Source: Sphingomonas sp. 3P27F8 (GTDB taxonomy: Bacteria > Pseudomonadota > Alphaproteobacteria > Sphingomonadales > Sphingomonadaceae). From it: a DNA stretch of 64,000 nt. The stretch spans positions 62,001 to 126,000 of the forward strand of contig NZ_SCNL01000006.1 of assembly GCF_005502745.1 (NCBI RefSeq), written 5' to 3'. Made by a program: the position numbers and the translations under genes. This document shows positions 43,168 through 57,396 of the stretch, piece after piece (within the stretch, counting starts at the first letter, position 1; the number at the start of each line of letters is the position of its first letter). Under the pieces are notes generated by a model. It ran no database searches, had not been told where the DNA came from, and saw nothing but the letters and a program-made list of their open reading frames with translations.

Positions 43168-43875
43168 TTAGCGGCGGTCATCGCGCGCGGGGCGCACGCC
43201 GGAGGTCTGAGCCTCCATCATCAGCCGGTCGGTGGCCATCGGATCATGGCCGAGGATCTCGCCCTTGAAGATCCACACCTTGACGCCGCACACCCCATAA
43301 GCGGTATGGGCCTCGGCCTCGGCATAATCCATATTCGCGCGCAGCGTATGCAGCGGCACGCGACCCTCGCGATAGCTTTCCGAACGCGCGATCTCGGCGC
43401 CGCCGAGACGGCCGCCGCACTGCACGCGGATGCCGTCGGCACCCAGGCGCATCGCGGACTGCACCGCGCGCTTCATCGCACGGCGGAACGCGATACGGCG
43501 CTCGAGCTGGTCGGCGATGCCCTGCGCAACGAGCTTGGCATCCACTTCCGGCTTGCGGATCTCGACGATGTTCAGACTGACATCGGATGAAGTCATCGCA
43601 CCCAGGGTGCGACGGAGCTTCTCGATGTCCGAGCCCTTCTTGCCGATAATGACGCCGGGGCGCGCAGCATAGATCGAGATGCGGCACAGCTTGGCCGGAC
43701 GCTCGATCACCACCTTCGAAATCGCGGCCTGCGGCAGCGCCTTCATGATGTACTTGCGGATCTTTAGATCCTCAAGCAGCAGGCGGCCATAGTCCGCGCC
43801 TTCGGCGTACCAGCGGCTGTCCCACGTGCGGTTGATCTGCAGGCGCAGACCGATCGGGTTGCTCTTGTGACCCAT
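43168..43875 (-). CDS. rpsC: 30S ribosomal protein S3
   Basis: The 235-aa protein starts [20 protein letters not shown]. It contains a KH-type RNA-binding segment ([20 protein letters not shown]) and the C-terminal [21 protein letters not shown]3 lies at the mRNA entry channel. Its start shares a base with the rplV stop. Confidence 0.98.
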   Translation of the reverse strand: MGHKSNPIGLRLQINRTWDSRWYAEGADYGRLLLEDLKIRKYIMKALPQAAISKVVIERPAKLCRISIYAARPGVIIGKKGSDIEKLRRTLGAMTSSDVSLNIVEIRKPEVDAKLVAQGIADQLERRIAFRRAMKRAVQSAMRLGADGIRVQCGGRLGGAEIARSESYREGRVPLHTLRANMDYAEAEAHTAYGVCGVKVWIFKGEILGHDPMATDRLMMEAQTSGVRPARDDRR

Positions 43876-44252
43876 TACGCTTCTTCCTGCTCGCGCACGA
43901 CGATCCGCAGCCGCGAGAACGGCTTGAGAATACGGGTGGACTTGCCGCGGCCGCGCGTGGCGAACCGCTTCATGGTGATCGACTTGCCAACCGATGCCTC
44001 GGATACGACGAGCGCGTCGACATCGAGGTTGTGGTTGTTCTCGGCATTGGCGATCGCGGATGCAAGCACCTTGCGCGCGTCGACCGCCATCGCCTTCTTG
44101 GAGAAGGCGAGGATGTTCATCGCGTCACCGACCTTGCGGCCACGGATCAGGCCCGCGACGAGGTTCAGCTTCTGGGCCGAGCCACGGATCTGCGTGCCGA
44201 CCGAGAGCGCTTCCTTCTCGCCGACCTTGCGGGGGGATGCAGGCTTGCTCAT
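43875..44252 (-). CDS. rplV: 50S ribosomal protein L22
   Basis: The 125-aa protein starts [20 protein letters not shown]. It contains the tunnel-lining hairpin region ([20 protein letters not shown]) and [20 protein letters not shown]. The loop reaches the exit-tunnel constriction, where macrolide resistance mutations occur in other species. Length is normal. Confidence 0.98.
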   Translation of the reverse strand: MSKPASPRKVGEKEALSVGTQIRGSAQKLNLVAGLIRGRKVGDAMNILAFSKKAMAVDARKVLASAIANAENNHNLDVDALVVSEASVGKSITMKRFATRGRGKSTRILKPFSRLRIVVREQEEA

Positions 44253-44530
44253 CAGCGCTTGCCCTTCTTGTCAGCCGCGTGACCAGGAAAATACCGGGTC
44301 GGTGCGAACTCGCCGAGCTTCATGCCGACCATGTCCTCGTTGACCGAGACCGGCACGAACTTGCGGCCGTTGTAAACGTTGAACGTAAGCCCGACGAACG
44401 TCGGCAGGATCGTCGAACGACGCGACCAGGTCTTGATCGGGCCGGCACGGGTGCCGGCGTCCTGTGCGGTTTCTGCCTTCTTGAGCAGATGCAGGTCCAC
44501 GAACGGACCCTTCCAGACGGAGCGCGCCAT
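44252..44530 (-). CDS. rpsS: 30S ribosomal protein S19
   Basis: The 92-aa protein starts [20 protein letters not shown]. It contains [40 protein letters not shown] and [20 protein letters not shown], all conserved in S19. It sits in the small-subunit head near S13. Confidence 0.98.
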   Translation of the reverse strand: MARSVWKGPFVDLHLLKKAETAQDAGTRAGPIKTWSRRSTILPTFVGLTFNVYNGRKFVPVSVNEDMVGMKLGEFAPTRYFPGHAADKKGKR

Positions 44531-45363
44531 TACTTCTTCCTCGCGTGACGGCTGCGGATGATCATCTTGTCAGTCGCCTTGTTGTGGCGCGTGCGGGCGC
44601 CCTTCGTCGGCTTGCCCCACGGGGTGACCGGGTGACGGCCGCCCGAGGTGCGGCCTTCGCCGCCGCCGTGCGGGTGATCGACCGGGTTTTTCGCGACACC
44701 GCGGGTAAGCGGGCGCTTGCCCATCCAGCGGCTACGACCGGCCTTGCCGAAATTCTGGTTCTGGTTGTCGGGGTTCGAAACCGCGCCCACCGTCGCCATG
44801 CAATCGCTGCGGATATAGCGCTGCTCGCCGGAGTTCAGACGAACGATCACCATGCCCTTGTCGCGGCCGACGACCTGCACATAGGTGCCGGCCGACCGCG
44901 CGATCTGACCGCCCTTGCCCGGCTTCATCTCCACATTGTGGACGATGGTGCCGACGGGCATCTGGCCCAGCTCCATGGCATTGCCCGGCTTCACGTCGGT
45001 CTTCCTGCCGGCAACGACCTTGTCGCCGACGCCGAGGCGCTGCGGCGCGATGATGTAAGCCACCTCGCCGTCCGCATACTTCACCAATGCGATGAAGGCC
45101 GTACGGTTCGGGTCATACTCGAGCCGCTCGACAGTGCCGTCGACGTCCCACTTGCGGCGCTTGAAATCGATCAGACGATAGCGCTGCTTGTGGCCGCCCG
45201 CGATACCGCGCGAGGTGACATGACCCTTGTTGTTGCGGCCGCCAGACTTGGTCTTGCCCTCGGTGAGAGCCTTGACCGGACGCCCCTTGTAGAGCGCCGA
45301 GCGATCAACCAGGATCAGGCCACGAACGCCCGGGCTGGTCGGATTATAATGCTTGAGTGCCAT
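44530..45363 (-). CDS. rplB: 50S ribosomal protein L2
   Basis: The 277-aa protein starts [20 protein letters not shown]. It contains [20 protein letters not shown] and the C-terminal [20 protein letters not shown], which includes the conserved His of the peptidyl transferase neighbourhood. L2 is needed for subunit association. Length is standard. Confidence 0.98.
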   Translation of the reverse strand: MALKHYNPTSPGVRGLILVDRSALYKGRPVKALTEGKTKSGGRNNKGHVTSRGIAGGHKQRYRLIDFKRRKWDVDGTVERLEYDPNRTAFIALVKYADGEVAYIIAPQRLGVGDKVVAGRKTDVKPGNAMELGQMPVGTIVHNVEMKPGKGGQIARSAGTYVQVVGRDKGMVIVRLNSGEQRYIRSDCMATVGAVSNPDNQNQNFGKAGRSRWMGKRPLTRGVAKNPVDHPHGGGEGRTSGGRHPVTPWGKPTKGARTRHNKATDKMIIRSRHARKK

Positions 45364-45683
45364 TACGCCTTGGCCCCCTCGGTCACGTCGATCGACTGCC
45401 CATCCTTGAGCGTGACGATCGCCTTCTTCATGTCGGACCGCTGATAGGGAGCACCCTTCCAGCGCTTGGTCTTGCCCTTCTGGACGATCGTGTTCACGCC
45501 CACGACGCTGACGTCGAAGATCGCTTCCACAGCCGCCTTGATCTCCGGCTTGGAGGCGTCTCGCGCCACCTTGAACACGACCGCGTTCTGCTCGGAGAGA
45601 AGGGTGGACTTCTCGGTGATGTGCGGCGCGACGATCACGTCATAATGACGGTTGTCGATCGCCTTGGTCGGCTTCTTAGCCAT
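45363..45683 (-). CDS. rplW: 50S ribosomal protein L23
   Basis: The 106-aa protein starts [20 protein letters not shown] and contains [20 protein letters not shown] and [21 protein letters not shown]23 docks trigger factor and SRP at the tunnel exit. The start at 45683 was chosen because it overlaps rplD by 8 bases and matches the family; the longer open frame is a shadow within rplD. Confidence 0.97.
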   Translation of the reverse strand: MAKKPTKAIDNRHYDVIVAPHITEKSTLLSEQNAVVFKVARDASKPEIKAAVEAIFDVSVVGVNTIVQKGKTKRWKGAPYQRSDMKKAIVTLKDGQSIDVTEGAKA

Positions 45684-46293
45684 TGAAGCGCGCCTCCAGC
45701 TTCTCGACCGCAGCGCGGGTGATAACCAGCGTGTCGGCCTTGATGATGTCATAGACGTTGGCGCCGACGGCCGGGAGCAAGTCCACGCCCGGCAGATTGC
45801 GCGCCGAACGGAAGCCCTCGCCAGCATCGCCGTCGATAACGAGCGTCCGCTTGCCGACGCCGAGCGTCTCGAAATGCCCCTTGAGCTCCTTAGTCTTGCT
45901 GACCTGGAAAGCATCGAGGACGATCAGCGAACCGGCCTTTGCGTGGCTCGAAAGAGCCATCTTCAGGCCCAGCGCGCGGATCTTCTTGTTCAGCGACGGA
46001 TTGAAGTCGCGGACGCGAGCGCCGTGCGCCTTGCCGCCGCCGATGAACACCGGGGCGCGGCGATCACCGTGACGGGCGACACCGCCGCCCTTCTGGCGAC
46101 CGAGCTTCTTGCCCGACCGCGCGACGTCCGCACGCTCGCGGGTGCCGCGCGCGGTGCCACGACGCTTCTCGAGCTGCCAGGTGACGACACGATGCAGAAT
46201 GTCGGCACGCGGATCGACGCCGAAAACCTCGTCCGAAAGCTCAACGTCCGCGGCATTCGCCTTGGCGTCGAAGGAGGATACCTTGATCTTCAC
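45676..46293 (-). CDS. rplD: 50S ribosomal protein L4
   Basis: The 205-aa protein starts [20 protein letters not shown] and contains the tunnel-loop region [20 protein letters not shown] in variant form ([19 protein letters not shown]). It continues with [20 protein letters not shown]. In E. coli L4 represses the S10 operon; no such leader was verified here. It is 3 bases downstream of rplC. Confidence 0.97.
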   Translation of the reverse strand: MKIKVSSFDAKANAADVELSDEVFGVDPRADILHRVVTWQLEKRRGTARGTRERADVARSGKKLGRQKGGGVARHGDRRAPVFIGGGKAHGARVRDFNPSLNKKIRALGLKMALSSHAKAGSLIVLDAFQVSKTKELKGHFETLGVGKRTLVIDGDAGEGFRSARNLPGVDLLPAVGANVYDIIKADTLVITRAAVEKLEARFNG

Positions 46294-46296
46294 TTA

Positions 46297-47046
46297 TCAG
46301 CCCTCCTGGCCGTCGGTCGCTTCGGGCGCGACCGAGGTCTCGGCCGGCGTATCCGCAGCGGTGTTGCTGTTGGCGGCCTTCAGGCCGGCTGGCAGCGGGG
46401 CATCGGCATGACGCGGCTCTTTCACCGCGTCCTTGACGAAGAGCCAGCCGCCCTTCGAACCGGGCACCGAACCCTTGACGAAGATCAGGCCGCGCTCCGC
46501 ATCGGTGCCGACGATCTCGAGATTCTGCTGGGTGCGGTTCTTGTCACCCATGTGGCCCGCCATCTTCTTGTTCTTGAAGACGCGGCCCGGATCCTGGCGG
46601 TTACCCGTCGAACCGTGGGAGCGGTGAGACACTGACACGCCGTGCGTAGCGCGCAGACCGCCGAAGTTCCAGCGCTTCATGGCGCCCGCAAAGCCCTTGC
46701 CCTGCGTGCGGCCCTGGATATCGACGTACTGGCCCGTGACGAAGTGATCGGCAGAAAGCTCCGCGCCGACGTCGAGGAGGTTATCCTCGGTCACGCGGAA
46801 TTCGTGCACGATCGCCTTCGGCTCCACCTCGGCCTTGCCGAAATGGCCGCGTTGCGGCTTGGCGACATTCTTGGCCTTGGCGCTGCCTGCGCCAAGCTGG
46901 ACGGCGGTATAACCGTCCCGATTTTTTTCGCGACGGGCGACGACCTGAAGCGCCTCGATCTGCAGGACGGTAACCGGCACGTGGCGGCCGTCGTCCTGGA
47001 ACAGGCGGGTCATCCCCATTTTCTTCGCGATCACGCCAGTACGCAT
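46297..47046 (-). CDS. rplC: 50S ribosomal protein L3 with C-terminal extension
   Basis: The 249-aa protein starts [20 protein letters not shown]. It contains the signature [40 protein letters not shown] and [20 protein letters not shown]. About 40 residues after position 210 are Ala/Thr/Pro-rich and absent from E. coli L3. The core reaches the peptidyl transferase centre. Confidence 0.97.
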   Translation of the reverse strand: MRTGVIAKKMGMTRLFQDDGRHVPVTVLQIEALQVVARREKNRDGYTAVQLGAGSAKAKNVAKPQRGHFGKAEVEPKAIVHEFRVTEDNLLDVGAELSADHFVTGQYVDIQGRTQGKGFAGAMKRWNFGGLRATHGVSVSHRSHGSTGNRQDPGRVFKNKKMAGHMGDKNRTQQNLEIVGTDAERGLIFVKGSVPGSKGGWLFVKDAVKEPRHADAPLPAGLKAANSNTAADTPAETSVAPEATDGQEG

Positions 47047-47335
47047 GATCTACACACTCCTTACAGAGGCACCCGCGGGCCCATCCCACAGGTGCTTGTG
47101 ATCGCCTCCAGGAGAGGCAATCGATACAACCCGGATATACGAAACGTGCCCCCGTCCCGGGCTGGCGCCTTCCGGAGGAAAGCATGACGGGAGACGCTGT
47201 CCCGGAGGGCGAGCCCGCCGGCGGTATCTCTTGTCTGTCAGTCGCCCCGCATCGGCGGGGTTTCCAAACACGTTACCGGAAATCCGGGAACGACAAACCC
47301 GCGGGACTCGGTGTCCACCGCGGGGAGGCCGGCCA

Positions 47336-47644
47336 TTACGCCAGCTTGATCTCTACGTCAACGCCCGCTGCGAGATCGAGCTTCATCAGCGCGTCGACCG
47401 TCTGCGGAGTGGGCTGCACGATGTCGAGCATGCGCTTGTAGGTGCGCACCTCGAATTGCTCGCGGCTCTTCTTGTCGATGTGGGGACCACGGTTGACCGT
47501 GAACTTCTCGATGCGGGTGGGGAGCGGGATCGGACCGCGGATAAGCGCGCCGGTACGTCGGGCGGTGTCGGCGATGTCGCCGGTCGCCTGATCGAGCACG
47601 CGATGATCGAACGCCTTCAGGCGGATGCGGATGTTGCTGTCCAT
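47336..47644 (-). CDS. rpsJ: 30S ribosomal protein S10
   Basis: The 102-aa protein starts [20 protein letters not shown]. It contains [20 protein letters not shown] and [21 protein letters not shown]10 also serves in NusB-dependent antitermination. It is separated from rplC by 289 bases, which include a GC-rich hairpin (CCCCGC-ATCG-GCGGGG at 47245-47260), and from tuf by a terminator. Confidence 0.98.
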   Translation of the reverse strand: MDSNIRIRLKAFDHRVLDQATGDIADTARRTGALIRGPIPLPTRIEKFTVNRGPHIDKKSREQFEVRTYKRMLDIVQPTPQTVDALMKLDLAAGVDVEIKLA

Positions 47645-47773
47645 ATTCCCTACCGATGCGAAAGAGCGGGGCGACTCAACCGTGCCTCCATCCCTGAGGG
47701 GATGACGAATCGGCGGCCACCTCTTGCTGTTTTCAACCCAAACCGAAGGCGCGGCTCATATCCACGCCCTCAC

Positions 47774-47816
47774 AAAAAGGCAACCGCCCGACTCACCTTA
47801 TTGGCGAGCCGGGCGG
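47774..47816 (-). terminator. Terminator downstream of tuf
   Basis: The stem CCGCCCG/CGGGCGG (outer bases 47784-47790 and 47810-47816) with an inner CTC/GAG pairing is followed on the minus strand by TTGCCTTTTTG. It lies about 20 bases after the tuf stop, so S10 transcription probably restarts after it. Confidence 0.75.
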
Positions 47817-47835
47817 CTGTTTCGCGATAAATCGC

Positions 47836-49032
<1,197 letters not shown>

Positions 49033-49177
49033 TGATTCCCTACCTTCTGGATTTCCGTGTGAGCCGCACGAGGACTCGCCGTGAAGGCGGCCCCATAGCG
49101 ACTGTTTTCACCCTTTGCCAGCCCCTCCCCGGCCCGGTGCCGCACGCGACGTCCGGAACATGGGGACAGGCCAGGCC

Positions 49178-51271
<2,094 letters not shown>

Positions 51272-51337
51272 GATCGTAGGTTCCTTGAGCATGCGGGAAG
51301 CCGGCCGATCCGGCTCCCCGCGATATAGGGTTTGTTC

Positions 51338-51808
51338 TTACCAGCGGTAGTGGCTGAAAGCGCGGTTCGCCTCGGCCATACGATGGGTATCTTCGCGCTT
51401 CTTGACCGCGTTGCCGCGATTGTTCGAAGCGTCGAGCAGTTCGCCGGAAAGACGCGCCGCCATCGTATTCTCGCTGCGGCCGCGCGCGGCGGAGATCAGC
51501 CAGCGGATCGCCAGCGCCTGCGCACGCTCGGGACGAACCTCGACCGGCACCTGATAGGTCGCACCGCCGACGCGGCGGCTGCGGACTTCGATGCCCGGCT
51601 TGATGTTGGCGAGCGCTTCATGGAACACGCCGAGCGGATCCTTCTTCGCGCGGGTCTCCACGGTTTCGAGCGCACCGTAAACGATGCCTTCGGCGACGGA
51701 CTTCTTGCCGTCCAGCATCACCGAATTCATGAACTTCGACAGAACCTCATCACCAAATTTGGGATCAGGCAGGATTTCCCGCTTCTCGGGACGACGACGA
51801 CGCGCCAT
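51338..51808 (-). CDS. rpsG: 30S ribosomal protein S7
   Basis: The 156-aa protein starts [20 protein letters not shown]. It contains [20 protein letters not shown] and the C-terminus [21 protein letters not shown]7 organises the 3' major domain of 16S rRNA. Length is as in alphaproteobacteria. Confidence 0.98.
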   Translation of the reverse strand: MARRRRPEKREILPDPKFGDEVLSKFMNSVMLDGKKSVAEGIVYGALETVETRAKKDPLGVFHEALANIKPGIEVRSRRVGGATYQVPVEVRPERAQALAIRWLISAARGRSENTMAARLSGELLDASNNRGNAVKKREDTHRMAEANRAFSHYRW

Positions 51809-51913
51809 TTGGAATTCCTTTTTAGATCAACCGAGCCGTTTCAGGCCCGAAATCCTGGCCACGCATTTCCTGGCGCCAGAATATATCCGCGCGGACGCTC
51901 CGCGCCCGCTGGC

Positions 51914-52285
51914 TTACTTCGGCCGCTTCGCACCGTACTTGGAGCGCGACTGCTTGCGATCCTTGACGCCCTGCGTATCGAGCACGCCGCGCAGCACATG
52001 ATAGCGCACGCCCGGAAGGTCGCGCACACGGCCGCCGCGAATCAGCACCACCGAGTGCTCCTGCAGGTTGTGCCCCTCGCCCGGAATGTAGCTGATCACT
52101 TCGCGCTGGTTGGTCAGGCGGACCTTTGCAACCTTGCGCAATGCCGAGTTCGGCTTCTTCGGGGTCGTGGTGTAAACGCGGGTGCAAACGCCGCGCTTCT
52201 GCGGATTCTGTTCCATCGCAGGGACCTTGCTCTTGGCCTTCTGCGGATCGCGGCCCTTGCGGACCAACTGGTTGATCGTCGGCAT
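51914..52285 (-). CDS. rpsL: 30S ribosomal protein S12
   Basis: The 123-aa protein starts [20 protein letters not shown]. It contains the decoding-site loops [20 protein letters not shown] and [20 protein letters not shown]. The lysines associated with streptomycin sensitivity (in TPKKPNS and in the GVRYH region context) are the wild-type form as far as I can see. The start at 52285 omits four upstream codons. It is the first gene of the str operon. Confidence 0.98.
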   Translation of the reverse strand: MPTINQLVRKGRDPQKAKSKVPAMEQNPQKRGVCTRVYTTTPKKPNSALRKVAKVRLTNQREVISYIPGEGHNLQEHSVVLIRGGRVRDLPGVRYHVLRGVLDTQGVKDRKQSRSKYGAKRPK

Positions 52286-52514
52286 TGAAGCCTTCACCTT
52301 TCAATCGGTTACTTTGCTGGAGCCTTCACAAGCTTACGGAATACGAAAAGGACCATGGGGCGGTCGCGCGCGACCTTCCCGGCCCTTCAAGCATCCAGCA
52401 ATGTTCAAGCGTGTCTGAAGGGCATAAAACCCCACGAACGGGCGCGCCTATACGCGCGCTGCGCATCCTGGTCAATGCCGGGCAGGGGCCGCAGCTCGGA
52501 CAAGGGACTCGTTT

Positions 52515-53924
52515 TCATCCCAGCATCTCGAGATACGTCTGCGGTGGCGGCGGCAAAACCAGCCGCGCCGCGATCGCCGGCACGCAGGCTGTGAGCACCA
52601 GGGCCGCACCGAGCCCCAGGCGGCGGCGGTTGAACGCCGGCCAGCCGACGACGACGCCGATCGCCGCCGCTATCATCATCCACAGATGATAGCGCAGGTC
52701 GGACGCGATGCTTACCACCGCGAAGCTCGCCTCGCCCGCAAGCGCGGAAACGAACAGCGCCCGCGCAACCTGCGCGGCGCGGGTCTGCGCCCCGGTAAGC
52801 GCTAGCAGTCCCGCAAGCGCCAGCGCTGTCCAGGCGAACGGCCATCCCAGCGGCGTTTCCACGAGATAGCCGCCAAGCCGCTGCCAGCCCCGCGCCGTAG
52901 CCCCCGGCGACTCGAGTCCGAGATCGTTGCGCTCGCTCGCCACTGTCGGCGCTGCACCCGGCCATCGATACGGCACCAGCCAGCGCTCGGTGGAATTGAG
53001 ATGCGTCATGCGATGGCCGGCGTAGGCGACCGGATGGGCGAGAATCGCCCTTAGCCAAAGCCCGTTCAGCCGCGCGACCGGCATCCTCGCCAGTTCCGCG
53101 ATGTCCCTCCCGCACGGCCCGGATTCGGCAAGCGGATCCCAGAAAAACGGCTTCGAACACCCGCGAGCGCGAATATCGGCGACCGCCGGCGGCGCAAGGC
53201 CGGTCAGCGCGTCCGGAACGCGAGCGGCGATGGCAGCGATATCGAAGATCGGCTGCGTGCGGGTAACACCGCTATCGCGCGCGCCGAGCAATTGATGATT
53301 GACGAGCGGCGAGAGAAGAAGCGTCGCCGCGACCCCGCCGACCACTGCCCCCAGACGCCAGCGCCAGCCGAGCGGCAGCAGCATCGCGACCAGCGGCACG
53401 ACGGCGAAAGCCGCATTGGCGCGAACCAGCACCGCATAAAGCAACAGTATCGCAGCGGCTGTCCACTCCAGCGCGCGGAGCGTTCGCCCGTCGAGCCGGG
53501 CGGCGGCGATGATGCCGGTCGCCGCGAGCAGCGCGCCGGTCATCTGCGCATCTTTCAGCACCACCACCTGCCAGCCGAGAAAGGGCGGGAGGATCGCGAT
53601 GACGCCGAGCAGCAGCGACGCGCGTAAACGTCCCGCACGCGCCAGCGCCAGCGCCAGCAACGCGAAACCGAGCCAATAACAACCGACCTGTGCGACGAAC
53701 AGCGGTGCCTGCCCGCCTCCAAGCGGCGCCATCACCTGCCACAGCCGCGCCATCGCCGGTGGATGCCAGTCGTCGAATGTGCCCGACAGCACCTGCCGAT
53801 ATTGCACCAGCGTGTCGTACATCGCGAAGCCGGGAGCGAAGACGACGAGCGTCAGCATCCAGCCCGCAAGCATCCCCCCGCCGACCGCCCGGATCGCGCG
53901 GCCGTGAAGGGATCTGTCGGGCAT
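52515..53924 (-). CDS. Multi-spanning membrane protein, possible GT-C type glycosyltransferase
   Basis: The 469-aa protein has about ten hydrophobic segments and an early motif FAPGFAMYDTLVQYRQVLSG, then FDDWHPPAMARLWQ. An acidic Asp-containing loop after the first helix followed by more helices is the general layout of GT-C glycosyltransferases that use lipid-linked sugars. The family is not certain. A periplasmic Cys-containing loop (ADIRARGCSKPFF) and HLNSTERWLVPYRWPG are also visible. It ends next to lpdA (1 base). Confidence 0.6.
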   Translation of the reverse strand: MPDRSLHGRAIRAVGGGMLAGWMLTLVVFAPGFAMYDTLVQYRQVLSGTFDDWHPPAMARLWQVMAPLGGGQAPLFVAQVGCYWLGFALLALALARAGRLRASLLLGVIAILPPFLGWQVVVLKDAQMTGALLAATGIIAAARLDGRTLRALEWTAAAILLLYAVLVRANAAFAVVPLVAMLLPLGWRWRLGAVVGGVAATLLLSPLVNHQLLGARDSGVTRTQPIFDIAAIAARVPDALTGLAPPAVADIRARGCSKPFFWDPLAESGPCGRDIAELARMPVARLNGLWLRAILAHPVAYAGHRMTHLNSTERWLVPYRWPGAAPTVASERNDLGLESPGATARGWQRLGGYLVETPLGWPFAWTALALAGLLALTGAQTRAAQVARALFVSALAGEASFAVVSIASDLRYHLWMMIAAAIGVVVGWPAFNRRRLGLGAALVLTACVPAIAARLVLPPPPQTYLEMLG

Positions 53925-53925
53925 A

Positions 53926-55326
53926 TCAGATATGCAGCGCCCGGCCGTAGGCGGCCAGCACGCTTTCGTGCATCATCTCGGACAAGGTGGGATGCGGGAA
54001 AACCGTTTCGGTCAATTCCGCTTCGGTCGTCTCCAGCGTCTTGCCGATCGTATAGCCCTGGATCAGCTCGGTCACCTCGGCGCCGATCATGTGCGCGCCA
54101 AGCAGTTCGCCGGTCTTGGCGTCGAACACGGTCTTGATGAAACCCTCGGGCTCGCCCAGCGCGATCGCCTTGCCATTGCCGATGAACGGAAAGTTGCCGA
54201 CCTTCAGCTCGTATCCCGCTTCCTTCGCCTTCGCCTCGGTCAGGCCGACGCTGGCGATCTGCGGATGGCAATAAGTGCAGGCGGGGATATTGAGCGGGTC
54301 CATCGCGTGTGGATGCTTGCCCGCCATCGCCTCGACAGCGATCACGCCCTCGTGACTTGCCTTGTGCGCTAGCCACGGCGGCGCGGTAATATCGCCGATC
54401 GCCCATAGCCCGTCGATATTGGTGCGGCACGACGCGTCGGTCTTGAGAAAGCCGCGCTCGTCCATCGCGACGCCCAGTTCCTTCAGCCCGATATTCTCAG
54501 TGTTGGGCACGATGCCCACCGCGACGATGACATGGCTGAACTCGGCGACCGATTCCTTACCCGCTTTGTCCTTCAGCGTCGCCTTTACACCATTGGCGCC
54601 CGCGTCGATCCTGCTCACGCCTGCGCCAGTCATGATCGTCATACCCTGCTTCTTGAGCGCCTTCTCAAGGAAGCTGGAAACGTCCGCATCCTCGACCGGC
54701 ACGATCCGGTCGAGCATCTCCACCACGGTCACTTCCGCGCCGAGATCGTTGTAGAAGCTTGCGAACTCGATCCCGATCGCGCCCGATCCGATCACCAGCA
54801 GCTTTTTCGGCATATCCGCGGGCGTCATCGCGTGGCGATAGGTCCAGATACGTTTGCCGTCCGCCTTGGCGAAGGGCAGGTCGCGCGCCCGCGCGCCGGT
54901 GGCGAGGATGACGTTCTTCGCGGCCAGCTCGGTCTTCTTGCCATCCTTGTCCGTGACGATCAGCCTGCCTTTCCCGGCCAGCTTCCCCTCGCCCATGTGA
55001 ACGGCGATCTTGTTTTTCTTCATCAGGTGGGTCACGCCCTGATTGAGTTGCCTCGCCACCCCGCGCGAGCGCTTCACCACCGCATCGAGATCGGCGGAAA
55101 TCTTCTCGGCGACCAGCCCATAGTCCTTCGCATGCCGCATCTGGTGAAACACCTCGGCAGAGCGCAGCAGCGCCTTGGTGGGGATGCAGCCCCAGTTGAG
55201 GCAGATGCCGCCGAGCAGTTCCCGCTCTACGATCGCTGTCTTCAGCCCGAGCTGTGCCGCGCGGATCGCCGCGACATAGCCGCCCGGACCGGAGCCGAGG
55301 ACGACAAGGTCATAAGTATCAGCCAT
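53926..55326 (-). CDS. lpdA: Dihydrolipoyl dehydrogenase (E3)
   Basis: The 466-aa FAD enzyme reoxidises lipoyl groups of 2-oxo-acid dehydrogenase complexes. It has the FAD loop VLGSGPGGYVAAIRAAQLG, the redox disulphide in GGICLNWGCIPTK (Cys42 and Cys47), an NAD loop GSGAIGIEFASFY and the C-terminal HPTLSEMMHE with the catalytic His-Glu. It follows a small membrane protein and pdhC on the same strand. Confidence 0.97.
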   Translation of the reverse strand: MADTYDLVVLGSGPGGYVAAIRAAQLGLKTAIVERELLGGICLNWGCIPTKALLRSAEVFHQMRHAKDYGLVAEKISADLDAVVKRSRGVARQLNQGVTHLMKKNKIAVHMGEGKLAGKGRLIVTDKDGKKTELAAKNVILATGARARDLPFAKADGKRIWTYRHAMTPADMPKKLLVIGSGAIGIEFASFYNDLGAEVTVVEMLDRIVPVEDADVSSFLEKALKKQGMTIMTGAGVSRIDAGANGVKATLKDKAGKESVAEFSHVIVAVGIVPNTENIGLKELGVAMDERGFLKTDASCRTNIDGLWAIGDITAPPWLAHKASHEGVIAVEAMAGKHPHAMDPLNIPACTYCHPQIASVGLTEAKAKEAGYELKVGNFPFIGNGKAIALGEPEGFIKTVFDAKTGELLGAHMIGAEVTELIQGYTIGKTLETTEAELTETVFPHPTLSEMMHESVLAAYGRALHI

Positions 55327-55527
55327 TCATTCTTCTCGCATACCGCCTTCGCGCAACCACGCGCGGCGGATTTCATAAAGGCTCATCGCGATGACGGCGG
55401 CCATTGTGGCGAAGCCGACCGGCCAGATCGTCGCCGCGCCCTGTGGATAGGACCACGCGCCCGCCCAGAAGATCAGCGCGGTCAGGCCCAGCGCGGCCAA
55501 CAGCCAAAGCAATTCCAGGATCATCGC
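55327..55527 (-). CDS. Small two-helix membrane protein in the pdh cluster
   Basis: The 66-aa product starts MILELLWLLAALGLTALIFW. It has two hydrophobic segments (1-25 and 30-50) and ends in a basic then acidic tail (RRAWLREGGMREE). The start at 55527 follows GAGG. It overlaps the pdhC stop region and abuts lpdA, so it is cotranscribed with them. Function is unknown. Confidence 0.65.
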   Translation of the reverse strand, partial: AMILELLWLLAALGLTALIFWAGAWSYPQGAATIWPVGFATMAAVIAMSLYEIRRAWLREGGMREE

Positions 55528-55537
55528 CCGCCTCATT

Positions 55538-56815
55538 TCAGGCAAGCATCCCGAGCGGGTTCTCGACCAGCGTCTTGAAAGCCTGCATCAGCTCGGCCCC
55601 ATCGGCGCCATCGATGGCACGATGGTCGAAGCTTCCCGTCGCCGACATCACAGTGGCGATGCCAAGCGCGTCGTCAATCACATAAGGACGTTTCTCGCCT
55701 GCGCCGACCGCCAGGATCATGCCCTGCGGCGGATTGATGACCGCCTCGAACTGCTTGATCCCGTACATCCCCATGTTGCTGAGCGAGGCAGTGCCGCCGG
55801 TGAACTCCTCCGGCTTCAGCTTCTTTTCCCGCGCGCGCGACGCGAGATCCTTCATCCGTGTCGAGATCGAGGATAGCGATGCGGTGTCGGCCTCGGTGAT
55901 AACCGGGGTGATGAGCCCTTCCGGTGTCGAGACCGCAACCGAGATGTCCGCGCGGTGAAAGCTTACGAGCTGATCCGGCGTGAACATCACGTTGCACTTC
56001 GGCACCTGCACCAGTGCGACCGCCAGCGCCTTTATCATCAGATCGTTGACCGACAGCTTCACGCCGCGCTTTTCAAGGCTGGCGTTCAATTCGCTGCGCA
56101 ACGCGAGCAGCTTATCGAGGCGGACGTCCACCGTGAGGTAGATGTGCGGCACCTGCTGCTTCGATTCGGTCAGGCGGCGCGCGATCGTCTTGCGCATGTT
56201 GCTGAGCTTGGTGGTGTCGTGCGGAATATCCGGCACCTGCGACGGGGCGGCAGAGGGCGGCGCGGCGGCAGCGACACCGGCGGCCGCGGCAGCCACACCA
56301 GGCTTCGCATCCTCGACATCCGACTTCACGATCCGGCCGTTCGGGCCGGAACCGGCGACACCCGAAAGATCGACGCCCTTCTGCTGCGCGATCCGTCGCG
56401 CCAGCGGACTGGCCTTTACGCGATCGCCATCATCGCGCGGCGGAGCCACCGGCCTGGCAGGCGCTGGCGCTGCCGACGCAGCTTTCGCAGGCTCCGCTTT
56501 TGCGCGCCCCGGCTCCTCCTTCCTGGGAGCAGCCGCTTCCTTCTTCGGCGCGGGCTTGGGCGTGGAAACCTCGCCATCGGCCGAAAGCAACATGATAACC
56601 TCGCCGACCTTCACGCCGTCCGTTCCCTCGCCGACGACGATCTTCTCGACTGTCCCCTCATCGACCGCCTCGAATTCCATCGTCGCCTTGTCGGTTTCGA
56701 TCTCGGCCATCAGATCGCCGGCCTTCACCGTGTCGCCCTCCTTCACCAGCCATTTGGCAAGCGTGCCCTCCTCCATCGTCGGTGAGAGCGCGGGCATCTT
56801 GATCTCGATCGGCAT
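55538..56815 (-). CDS. pdhC: Pyruvate dehydrogenase E2 (dihydrolipoyl acetyltransferase)
   Basis: The 425-aa protein has one lipoyl domain (residues 1-78, Lys43 in [13 protein letters not shown]), an Ala/Pro/Lys linker, and a peripheral subunit-binding domain ([20 protein letters not shown]). The acetyltransferase core has the catalytic [12 protein letters not shown] near the end. A single lipoyl domain is typical of alphaproteobacterial PDH E2. E1 genes are not in the window. Confidence 0.96.
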   Translation of the reverse strand: MPIEIKMPALSPTMEEGTLAKWLVKEGDTVKAGDLMAEIETDKATMEFEAVDEGTVEKIVVGEGTDGVKVGEVIMLLSADGEVSTPKPAPKKEAAAPRKEEPGRAKAEPAKAASAAPAPARPVAPPRDDGDRVKASPLARRIAQQKGVDLSGVAGSGPNGRIVKSDVEDAKPGVAAAAAGVAAAAPPSAAPSQVPDIPHDTTKLSNMRKTIARRLTESKQQVPHIYLTVDVRLDKLLALRSELNASLEKRGVKLSVNDLMIKALAVALVQVPKCNVMFTPDQLVSFHRADISVAVSTPEGLITPVITEADTASLSSISTRMKDLASRAREKKLKPEEFTGGTASLSNMGMYGIKQFEAVINPPQGMILAVGAGEKRPYVIDDALGIATVMSATGSFDHRAIDGADGAELMQAFKTLVENPLGMLA

Positions 56816-56920
56816 TCAATTCCCCGGGGAGCGGTGGGCTGTATCGTCCGTCTCTCGCGCCGCACCCTTGCGCGGTCAAGCCCACAGGCAGATAACCGAG
56901 CGCATTGGGGGGCATTGCAA

Positions 56921-57373
56921 ATGCGCATTTATCTGACCGTGATCGACGATACGCCGGAGGCGGAGATCGCGTTGCGCTTCGCCGCGCGCCGTGCGGTCAA
57001 GACCGGCGGCGGCGTGGAGATCCTGGCGCTGGTGCCGAAGCAGGAGTTCATCGCCTTCGGTGGCGTGCAGGCGACGATCGAGGAGGAAGCGCGGCTTCAC
57101 GCCGAGGGTCTGGTGGCCAAGGCAGCCGGCACGCTGATCGAGGAATCTGGCCTGCGCCCTTCGATAACCGTTCGGCAAGGCGACGGCCCGAAAATCATCG
57201 GCGAGATGATCGCCGCGAATCCCGGCATTGCGGCGCTGGTGCTCGGCGCCGCCAGCAGCGGCGCGCCTGGCCCGCTCGTGGCGCATTTTGCCGGCAACCT
57301 CGGGGCTTTGCCTGTCCCGCTGATGATTATCCCAGGCACCCTCGATCGCGAAGCGATCGACCGGCTGAGCTGA
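56921..57373 (+). CDS. Universal stress protein (UspA-type)
   Basis: The 150-aa protein starts MRIYLTVIDDTPEAEIALRF and has the Usp fold with strand VEILALVPK, helix-rich middle and an end GPLVAHFAGNLGALPVPLMI. The ATP-binding G-x2-G-x9-G-S/T motif is only partly evident (GAASSGAPGPLVAHF). The start at 56921 was chosen as the first ATG beginning the fold. It is divergent from pdhC. Confidence 0.8.
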   Translation: MRIYLTVIDDTPEAEIALRFAARRAVKTGGGVEILALVPKQEFIAFGGVQATIEEEARLHAEGLVAKAAGTLIEESGLRPSITVRQGDGPKIIGEMIAANPGIAALVLGAASSGAPGPLVAHFAGNLGALPVPLMIIPGTLDREAIDRLS

Positions 57374-57396
57374 CCGCCCCGCCGGTCGCGCCCTGT